A DNA stretch of 7,267 bases from Gemmatimonadota bacterium (GTDB lineage Bacteria > Gemmatimonadota > Gemmatimonadetes > Gemmatimonadales > GWC2-71-9), in the NCBI GenBank assembly GCA_003220975.1, contig QHTX01000092.1:10498-17764 (forward strand). The letters are read 5' to 3'. Numbering within the stretch: the first letter of the stretch is position 1; every line of letters begins with the position of its first letter. Positions 1 through 5,686 of this stretch are shown piece after piece. The notes below the pieces were generated by a model that was not told the DNA's origin, did no database searches, and saw only the letters and a program-made list of their open reading frames with translations. Position numbers and translations under genes: made by a program.

Positions 1-14
1 ACGCTGCCCCGCAC
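1..14 (-). CDS. possible first codons of the gene after tyrA (aroA-like start)
   Basis: Two bases after the tyrA stop a GTG (14-12) opens a frame reading M-R-G-S-V before the window ends. EPSP synthases (AroA) often start in a similar way, just ahead of a V-P-G-D-K-S motif, and aroA commonly follows tyrA in bacterial aromatic amino-acid operons. Fewer than five codons are visible and there is no clear Shine-Dalgarno sequence. The call therefore rests almost wholly on gene order, and any other downstream gene, or none, is possible. Confidence 0.2.
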
Positions 15-16
15 CT

Positions 17-821
17 TCACGGATCGAGTCTCCGGCGCCAGGCGGCCGCGCCCCCGAGCCAGGCGGTGAGCGCCGGCGCGTCGCCCAGCTCCAGCGCGCG
101 CTCCAGCTCACCGAGCGGCGTCTCGAGGGAGCGGAGCGCGGGGAGCAGCTCGTCCCGATTCATCAGGAAGATCTCCGCCCACAGCGCCGGGTCGCTCGCG
201 GCGACGCGGGTGGTGTCGCGCGCCCCAGGGCCGAACGACGCGCCGGCCGGCGCGGCGCGCGCCAGGAAGCTCGCGAGCAGCGACGCCACCGCCTGCGGCA
301 GGTGGCTCGTCACGGCGAGCTGGCGGTCGTGCTGCGCGGCATCGATCACCACCGGGTGGGCGCCCAGGGTGTCGGACCAGAAGTGCGCCACCTCGCGCGC
401 CGCTGCGCCGCCGTCACGTGTCGGCGTCACGTAGACCCCCCCGTGCATGCGTGCCGGCAAGCGGGTGGCCGCCCGCGAAGCGCGCCGCCAGCCCCAGCCC
501 CTCGGCGCGCGCGACGATGGTGCGCTTCACCGACCCGACGTCCGTGACGACCGCGCCCGCCGGGACGTCGCGCTCGAGACGCTCCAGCAGCTCCACGTTC
601 GCGGCGGGCGGCGCCGCGAGGACGAGCAGCTCCGCCGCGCGCGCCACGTCGGCGGCGCGGGCCGGCGCGTCGTCGATCGCCCCTTGCTGCGCCGCGGCGG
701 CGCGCTCCGCGGGGTCGGGGCACCAGCCGAGCACCGTCGCGATGCCGGCGCGCTTCGCTTGGAGGGCGACGGACCCGCCGATGGCGCCGAGGCCGAGAAT
801 GCCCAGGGTGTGCGGACGCAC
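17..821 (-). pseudogene. tyrA: prephenate dehydrogenase, frameshifted with an internal gap
   Basis: TyrA oxidatively decarboxylates prephenate to 4-hydroxyphenylpyruvate with NAD(P)+ in cytosolic tyrosine synthesis. The first frame starts at GTG 821 and has the Rossmann motif GLGAIGGS (residues 10-17), D-V-G-S-V-K (94-99) and GGHPLAG (117-123), which holds the family's catalytic His. It stops after 135 residues. The rest lies in another frame, from about 449 to the TGA at 17-19. It has V-Y-V-T-P-T, then HD and S-H-L-P-Q (the helical-domain prephenate-binding region), then D-T-T-R-V-A-A-S-D-P and LWAEIFLMNR, and ends near the normal C-terminus. The frames meet at a G7 tract (436-442). Removing one G joins them, but the product would still lack about a dozen residues normally found between H-P-x-A-G-x-H and the Y-x-T-P strand. 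A deletion of 3n+2 bases (about 38) explains both defects. A true pseudogene and a consensus or assembly error are both possible. Family identity is certain. Confidence 0.85.
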
Positions 822-828
822 GCAGAGG

Positions 829-857
829 AAGCTAGCGGCACGCGGTGAGGGCGTAAA
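829..857 (-). promoter_or_regulatory. possible tyrA promoter, leaderless arrangement
   Basis: On the minus strand TTTACG (857-852) and TAGCTT (834-829) are 17 bases apart, matching the sigma-70 -35 at four and the -10 at three of six positions. The -10 ends seven bases before the tyrA GTG at 821, so transcription would begin at or beside the start codon. No Shine-Dalgarno sequence precedes that GTG. The terminator just upstream means tyrA needs its own promoter here. The matches are weak. Confidence 0.3.
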
Positions 858-887
858 CGAGAAGGGCGGCCAGTCTGCAGCCGCCCT
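855..887 (-). terminator. intrinsic terminator after the lipoprotein gene
   Basis: Read on the minus strand, the eight-base arm AGGGCGGC (887-880 outward) pairs with GCCGCCCT (870-863) around a nine-base loop (879-871). A T-rich stretch, TCTCGTTT (862-855), follows. It lies 28 bases past the lipoprotein stop and 34 bases before the tyrA start. It should therefore end the kinase-lipoprotein transcript and separate it from tyrA. The T tract is interrupted, so read-through is possible. Confidence 0.65.
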
Positions 888-914
888 CCGCCCACTCGTC
901 CGGACCTCGGGCGT

Positions 915-2963
915 CTATTGTCGCGCGATCGTGATGTCGTCCCAGGCGTAATCCTGCGGCGCGATGCAGCCCAGCTCCATATTGATCTGACCGAGATTGG
1001 CCGGGGTCCCCGTCGGATCGGAGAATGGCAATCCCTGCGCCGCCGCCACCGGGGCGCCGTCGATGCTGAGGCTGGTGACGTGGTTGCCGAGATCGACCGT
1101 GATCTCGAACAGCTGCGCCACGTCCCGAGTCCAGCTGCCCACGGTGAGGTTCAGGCTATTGCTGTTGTAGGTCAGCTGCCCGCCCGGACGATAATCCACG
1201 TCTGCGAGAATCAGGCTGCCGGCGTCCCGCAGCACGAGCGCGTTGAAGCAGGCGTCCGCCGAGTGCACCAGGGAGCGCCACCGGGCGACGTACACGCCGC
1301 TCGCCGGCGGCGTACCGGCTACCGCGCCGAACAGCTTCACGCTCCCCGCCTGCAGCCCGAGCTGGGTCAGCTCCACGGGCTTGCTCGTCAGGTTCCCGAC
1401 GGCCGACTGGACGAGGATGGTGCCATCCGGATTGGTCAGGGTCCAGGCACCGATCTCCGGCGTGCCAGGCGGAGCGCCAGCCGCATCACCAGTGAATGTC
1501 GCCTGGAAGATCGGCAGCCCAGCGGTCGCCGTGAACACCTGTGGGCTTCCGATCGCCCCGCCAGCCGTCGCGGTCACATGGTAGGTTCCCGGCGTGGCCG
1601 GGAGCGTCCAGCTACCGACCGAGGCGAGCCCGTCGGAGCCCGTGACGACCGTGGGATTCGCGATCGTGCCCCCGTCAGTCGAGAAGGTGACCGTGACGCC
1701 GGCGACGGGATTGTGAACCGTCGACGTATCACGCAGCAGGACTTGGGGCGGGGCGGGCACCGGCGTCCCCACCGCCGCCGTCTGCGGATCGGCAGAGTTC
1801 TTGTCCATTTGGGCCAGGATCGACCAAGTCATCGTGCTGTAGGATCCGGTCGAGCCTCCCACGCCGACGTGAGCGGCATGCAGCGACGTGGGCGCGAAAT
1901 ACGTGAGCACGCGGTGCAGTCGCGCCCTGGCAAAGGCGAAGACCTTGCTCAAGCCCTGCCTGGCGGAGCCGATCACCTCCTGGTATGGATCGGGCTCGCA
2001 CGGCATGAACGCAGCCGAATGGGGCGGAAGCGGCTGCGCCGGTTGACCCTTGTCAAACTGAAAGAGTTGTATGTTCCGGCCGGTCGTTCCAGGATCCAAA
2101 CCAGACTCCACGCAGATGGCGACGACCACGGGGTTATCGGGCGTCGTGTTAAAGATGCTCGGACCTGGATCCGTGAAGAAGTCGTAGCAGCCCTTTTGAT
2201 CGGGCTCCGGGAAGTACTGCGGCAACGCGAACGGCGGCGGGATGCACGGCTTAGTGGTGTTTTCGATGATCGCCACCGTTACGATCTGGCTCAGCGCGCC
2301 GGCGGGAATGAAGGTCCCCGCCTGTTTCCCCAGCGTGAGGATCGTGTTGTCCCTGTCCGGGAATGCGGTCTGTTCGACGCAGTCGAGACTGACATTGGTG
2401 CAGCTCGCGGCGAGCGCCCCCTCTTCGAGCCGGAACTTGATCGGCAACGTCCGCCCGTCTACGAGCGGGATGTCGCCGCCGGTATTGGCATTCCTCATGT
2501 TCCCCAAGGCGAGCACATCGACGTCAGCGAAGCCCAAGACGCGATCGTGCACGACGACCAGGAGCCGGAAGCTTGAGCCGACCGGCTCGGTGGACAGGTC
2601 GGTGTTCCAGTTCACGATGTACTGCTCGTTCGCCGCGTCGACGCGGACCGTTTGCGACCCTGGACCGCTGGTTTTCGTGAAGGCGACGTGCAGCTGGTCG
2701 GCGGGGCACGGCATCACGACTCTGGCATTGCAGACCTGCACCACCGGGGAGAGTCGCGGATTGAACACGCCGGTCGGGCTCGGTGCCGCGACGAGCGGCG
2801 GCAGCCACCAGAAGTGTGGATTGCTTGCGAAGCTCGTGCTCGTGTGTCCTGCGTCGGAGATATCTGCGGAAAGGCCGGAGGATCTGGCGGCGGTCGGCTC
2901 TCTGTGGTCGCTACATGCAGCAAACAAGGCTGCGGTCAGCACAAGCAGTGCGGCGCGCTTCAC
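915..2963 (-). CDS. secreted lipoprotein with Ig-like domain and C-terminal beta-sandwich-like region
   Basis: This is a predicted cell-envelope lipoprotein of 682 residues; the ligand or partner is unknown. The GTG at 2963 is chosen because a strong AAGGAG sits seven bases upstream and it opens a textbook lipoprotein signal: K-R, a hydrophobic stretch, then L-F-A-A-C with the lipid-bearing Cys at 17. The frame is open further upstream, but that would bury the signal behind 32 residues. Residues ~65-185 form a beta-rich region ending L-P-I-K-F-R. Residues ~187-370 include I-P-A-G-A-L, resembling ZU5-like folds. Residues ~385-483 are an Ig-like domain (P-V-A-G-V-T-V-T-F, then G-S-D-G-L-A-S-V-G-S-W). 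Residues ~484-682 resemble a LamG/concanavalin-type sandwich ending A-W-D-D-I-T-I-A. Ten cysteines after the lipobox fall in neighbouring pairs (78/86, 188/195, 240/259, 284/322, 572/666), which fits disulfides in an oxidising compartment. Parts of the gene have clearly lower GC than the flanking genes. It follows the Ser/Thr kinase by 97 bases and is probably co-transcribed. Adhesion or carbohydrate binding is possible but unproven. Confidence 0.85.
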   Translation of the reverse strand: MKRAALLVLTAALFAACSDHREPTAARSSGLSADISDAGHTSTSFASNPHFWWLPPLVAAPSPTGVFNPRLSPVVQVCNARVVMPCPADQLHVAFTKTSGPGSQTVRVDAANEQYIVNWNTDLSTEPVGSSFRLLVVVHDRVLGFADVDVLALGNMRNANTGGDIPLVDGRTLPIKFRLEEGALAASCTNVSLDCVEQTAFPDRDNTILTLGKQAGTFIPAGALSQIVTVAIIENTTKPCIPPPFALPQYFPEPDQKGCYDFFTDPGPSIFNTTPDNPVVVAICVESGLDPGTTGRNIQLFQFDKGQPAQPLPPHSAAFMPCEPDPYQEVIGSARQGLSKVFAFARARLHRVLTYFAPTSLHAAHVGVGGSTGSYSTMTWSILAQMDKNSADPQTAAVGTPVPAPPQVLLRDTSTVHNPVAGVTVTFSTDGGTIANPTVVTGSDGLASVGSWTLPATPGTYHVTATAGGAIGSPQVFTATAGLPIFQATFTGDAAGAPPGTPEIGAWTLTNPDGTILVQSAVGNLTSKPVELTQLGLQAGSVKLFGAVAGTPPASGVYVARWRSLVHSADACFNALVLRDAGSLILADVDYRPGGQLTYNSNSLNLTVGSWTRDVAQLFEITVDLGNHVTSLSIDGAPVAAAQGLPFSDPTGTPANLGQINMELGCIAPQDYAWDDITIARQ

Positions 2964-2970
2964 GGCGGAA

Positions 2971-2976
2971 CTCCTT
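2971..2976 (-). promoter_or_regulatory. Shine-Dalgarno sequence fixing the lipoprotein start
   Basis: AAGGAG on the minus strand, seven bases before the GTG at 2963. It is the only strong ribosome binding site seen in the window, and it rules out the longer upstream-extended reading frame. Confidence 0.8.
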
Positions 2977-3004
2977 CCATAGCCAGCGGTCGGGGTGCGG
3001 CTCG

Positions 3005-3019
3005 GGTGCATCATGAACC
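3005..3019. promoter_or_regulatory. imperfect 15-base dyad, operator-like
   Basis: In the 99-base gap between the kinase stop and the lipoprotein start, GGTGCAT and ATGAACC form an inverted repeat around a central C, with six of seven positions pairing. It lies about 42 bases upstream of the lipoprotein start codon. No convincing -35/-10 pair was found in this gap, so a regulatory role is a guess; a dyad this short can occur by chance. Confidence 0.2.
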
Positions 3020-3062
3020 TGCGCCGATTTGGTCGCCCCGCAAGACCCGGAACTGGCACGGA

Positions 3063-5585
3063 TCAAGGCCCCTTTTCGAGCAGCTGCCCGAACTGGGGGT
3101 CGGTACGTAAGTCACGCCACCACCACGAGATATCTCCCCCGCGCTTGAACATGTGGGCCGGATTCGCCGCCACGTACTGCTTCAGGAGCTGAATCGCCTC
3201 CCCCCGCTCGCCGAGCAGCGTGCGCCCGAATGCCTCGAGCGAGACCAGGTCCTGCTGCGGGTCGACGTCCGGACCCGCCCGTGCGGCGACCAGCACGTGC
3301 CGCGCGCTGTCGCCCAGCCCGGCCCGGGCGAGCACGGCTCCCACGATCATCTTGGCGCGGTGCATCTCGAACGGCTTGATCGGCGGTGGTGTGACGGAAT
3401 CAAGCTTCGCGTAAAAGCGCCACGCCTCCGGTGCGTCCGGCGTGGTAGTCGGCGCGGTCATCAACCAGAGCCGGCATTCGGCGAATCGATAATAGGCGGG
3501 GAATCGCTCCCCGCCCTCCTGGCACCAGCGATTCGCCTGCCCGAACTGCTGCAGGTCGTACGAGCCGATGAACAGACGCCACAGCACGTCGTTCGCCACG
3601 GTGAGGTAGGCGTCCTCCTCGTACGCTTTGCGCGCGGCGAGCACGGCGGCCGGCACGTCCTCCGTCTGATAGTAGAGGTGGCTCAACGTGCTGAACCCGC
3701 CTGCCAACGTAGGATCGGCCTGCGTCGCCGCCTCGAGATCCTGGCGCGCGCCCGCCAGAAGGCGGCCCTGCTCCGCCGGGTCGGACGACAGCTCGAGCAC
3801 CCAGCCGGTGTAGCGCGCCGTGCCCCGCAGCTCGAGGGCCCGAGGGTGTCCGGACGCCATGCGCAGCGCGCGCTCGGCGTGCCCCAGAGCGGTGACGAGC
3901 AGCTGCGCCGTCCCCCTGCGGTCGCGCGTGAGCCGGGCGCGGCGGTGCGCGATCCAGCCGCGCTGCACCACCGGCTCGACCCACCGGGGATCGGCCGCCT
4001 CGGCGGCTGCGAGCAAGGAGTCGGCGCGCTGGAACCCGGCGAACGCGCCGTCCACGTCGTCGGCCTGCAACCGGGCTTCCGCGTCCTTGCGCGCGCGCTC
4101 CCCCTGCTGGACCAGCGACCACGCGGCGACGCTCTGGGTGCCGGCCTGCTGCTCGCGCAGGCGCAATTCTTCACCCAACCGCTCCCGCAGGAACCCCGCC
4201 ACTTTCTGGGCGAGGCTGTCGCGCATCGCGAGCACCGCGCCGGCCGGTTGCTCGAAGCTCGCGCGCTTGAAGTCCGCGCCGCTCGCCCCGTCGATGAGCC
4301 GCACCGAGATCTGATAACCGCGCCCCTCTGCTCCCTCAGCCGGCGCCACGCCGCCGCGCACGATAGTGCCCACCTTGAGCGCCCGGGCCACGCTGTCGGC
4401 CGGGACGTCCGGATCGCGGTAAGGCGCGATGCCGTTTGGCGAGATCACCGTGAGCGAGGGCACCTGCCGCAGCTCGGCGATCAACGCTTCCGTGAGGCCG
4501 TCGGCGAGGTAGCCGAGGGTGTGGCCCTTGCTATCGTCGGCGAAGTAGAGCACCGCGAGGCGCCGCGGATCGGGCCCGCCCGTTGCCACGCGTGCCGGGC
4601 GCAGCGACCGGACCACGACGTATCCCCCCGCGGTCGCCACGGCGACGACGAGCGGCACCACCCGCCGCCACCCGAGCCGCGGACGCGCCACACCGCGCTC
4701 GAGCGTCGCGCGGCGCACCGCGCCCGTCGCGGGGGACGGCGTGTTCAGCGCCTCTGCGAACAGCGCGGTCGTGGTGTAGCGGTCGGCCGGCACCTTCGAC
4801 AGCGCCCGCAGGATCGCCGCTTCCACGGCGTCGGGGATGGAGGCGCGCACGATGGACGGCGGGGACACCAGGTCGAGCGAGTGGCGCGCGATGACGGCCT
4901 GCGCCGTCGGCCCGGTGAAGGGCGGCTCGCCCACGAGCATCTCGTACACGACGCACGCCAGGCTGTACTCGTCGCTGCGGCCGTCTACGTCGGCACGCCC
5001 CGTCGCCTGCTCGGGGCTCATGTAGGCCGGCGTCCCGATGATCGTGCCGGTCTGAGTCAGGTGCTCCCCTGCCCCTGCCGCCGTCACGGCGCGCGCGATG
5101 CCGAAGTCGGCGACCACCGCGCTGCCGGCCGAGAGCATGATGTTCTCCGGCTTGATGTCGCGGTGCACGATGCCGTGGCTGTGCGCGTAGGCGAGCGCGC
5201 CCGCCACCTCGGTGGCGATCCGCAGCGCGTCTTCGAGGGGGAGCTGCTTTTCCCGCGTCAACCGGTCGCGCAGCGACTCGCCCTCGACGAACGGCATGAC
5301 GTAGTACAGGAGACCGGCGGCCGAACCGGAATCGTACAGCGGCAGGATGTGGGGATGCTGCAGCCGCGCGGCGATCTCGATCTCCCGGAGGAAGCGCTCG
5401 GCTCCCAGGGCCGCGGCGAGCTCGGCGTGGAGCACCTTGATCGCCACGGGACGGTGATGCTTCACGTCCTCGGCCAGGAAGACGGTGGCCATCCCACCGC
5501 GGCCGATCTCGCGCTCGACCGCGTAGCGGTCGGCGAGCGTTCGACGCAGGGTGTCGAGCAGATCGGACACGGTGGCGGCTAGCAT
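3063..5585 (-). CDS. membrane Ser/Thr protein kinase with TolB-like and TPR-like sensor region
   Basis: This is an 840-residue Hanks-type (PknB-like) kinase that phosphorylates Ser/Thr on protein substrates at the inner membrane. The kinase domain spans ~21-280: glycine loop GRGGMATVF (28-36), V-A-I-K with Lys50, probable helix-C Glu68, catalytic H-R-D-I-K-P-E-N (Asp143, Asn148), D-F-G (160-162) and Y-M-S-P-E (188-192). All key residues are present. The R-D form and the Thr-rich activation loop (177-185) suggest activation by autophosphorylation. One hydrophobic segment lies at ~309-326. Residues ~342-470 resemble the TolB/FlgO-like domain (L-A-V-L-Y-F, then Y-L-A-D-G-L-T-E-A-L). Residues ~480-830 are helical and TPR-like, ending W-W-W-R-D-L-R-T-D-P. 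The tail is probably extracytoplasmic, although positive charges flank both sides of the membrane segment. The start is unsettled: ATG 5585 is used; GTG 5570 would give the family-like M-S-D; GTG 5648, in frame, is close to the predicted transcription start. None has a Shine-Dalgarno sequence. The lipoprotein gene follows. Substrates are unknown. Confidence 0.93.
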   Translation of the reverse strand: MLAATVSDLLDTLRRTLADRYAVEREIGRGGMATVFLAEDVKHHRPVAIKVLHAELAAALGAERFLREIEIAARLQHPHILPLYDSGSAAGLLYYVMPFVEGESLRDRLTREKQLPLEDALRIATEVAGALAYAHSHGIVHRDIKPENIMLSAGSAVVADFGIARAVTAAGAGEHLTQTGTIIGTPAYMSPEQATGRADVDGRSDEYSLACVVYEMLVGEPPFTGPTAQAVIARHSLDLVSPPSIVRASIPDAVEAAILRALSKVPADRYTTTALFAEALNTPSPATGAVRRATLERGVARPRLGWRRVVPLVVAVATAGGYVVVRSLRPARVATGGPDPRRLAVLYFADDSKGHTLGYLADGLTEALIAELRQVPSLTVISPNGIAPYRDPDVPADSVARALKVGTIVRGGVAPAEGAEGRGYQISVRLIDGASGADFKRASFEQPAGAVLAMRDSLAQKVAGFLRERLGEELRLREQQAGTQSVAAWSLVQQGERARKDAEARLQADDVDGAFAGFQRADSLLAAAEAADPRWVEPVVQRGWIAHRRARLTRDRRGTAQLLVTALGHAERALRMASGHPRALELRGTARYTGWVLELSSDPAEQGRLLAGARQDLEAATQADPTLAGGFSTLSHLYYQTEDVPAAVLAARKAYEEDAYLTVANDVLWRLFIGSYDLQQFGQANRWCQEGGERFPAYYRFAECRLWLMTAPTTTPDAPEAWRFYAKLDSVTPPPIKPFEMHRAKMIVGAVLARAGLGDSARHVLVAARAGPDVDPQQDLVSLEAFGRTLLGERGEAIQLLKQYVAANPAHMFKRGGDISWWWRDLRTDPQFGQLLEKGP

Positions 5586-5602
5586 ACAGCGCGGGGGAAC
5601 GG

Positions 5603-5646
5603 GCCGCCAGCAGCCGCGGTACGCCGCGCTCTTGTCCCGGGGCGGC
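5603..5646 (-). other. nested GC hairpins in the kinase 5' leader
   Basis: On the minus strand GCCGCC (5646-5641) can pair with GGCGGC (5608-5603). Inside it CGCGG (5628-5624) and CCGCG (5619-5615) form a five-base stem with a four-base loop. If transcription starts near 5650 the whole structure lies in the leader before ATG 5585. It could affect translation, but GC-rich DNA makes such pairings common. Confidence 0.3.
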
Positions 5647-5657
5647 ACGCTCCCCCA

Positions 5658-5686
5658 TTTATAGATCCGCCGATGATCACCCTCAA
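5658..5686 (-). promoter_or_regulatory. sigma-70-like promoter for the Ser/Thr kinase
   Basis: On the minus strand TTGAGG (5686-5681) is followed after exactly 17 bases by TATAAA (5663-5658). These match the consensus at four and five of six positions, with ideal spacing. The predicted start of transcription is near 5650. That gives about 65 leader bases before ATG 5585, or almost none before GTG 5648. The -35 lies inside codons 3-5 of the divergent histidine kinase. This is the best promoter in the window. Confidence 0.6.
5660..5665 (+). promoter_or_regulatory. possible -10 box for the histidine kinase, leaderless
   Basis: TATAGA on the plus strand ends seven bases before the A of the histidine kinase ATG at 5673, which has no Shine-Dalgarno sequence. 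This spacing is what a leaderless transcript would need. No -35 is visible at the proper distance; TTGTCC at 5632-5637 is 22 bases away. The box overlaps the minus-strand TATAAA of the Ser/Thr kinase. Confidence 0.35.

Noticed and set aside
418..951. A 177-codon plus-strand open frame covering tyrA and the terminator.
   Set aside because: It is Ser/Ala/Arg-rich and antisense to the clear TyrA motifs on the minus strand. It also crosses a terminator hairpin.
918..2576. A 552-codon open frame on the plus strand opposite the lipoprotein gene.
   Set aside because: It is the shadow of the lipoprotein gene, with a low-complexity Arg-rich product and no recognisable domain.
2964..3059. A longer form of the lipoprotein with 32 extra N-terminal residues.
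   Set aside because: The extension would bury the lipoprotein signal peptide, while AAGGAG seven bases before GTG 2963 gives a proper start.
3153..5582. An 809-codon open frame on the plus strand opposite the Ser/Thr kinase.
   Set aside because: It is the complement of a clear kinase gene. Its translation is Arg/His/Gly-rich without motifs, and it has no ribosome binding site or promoter.
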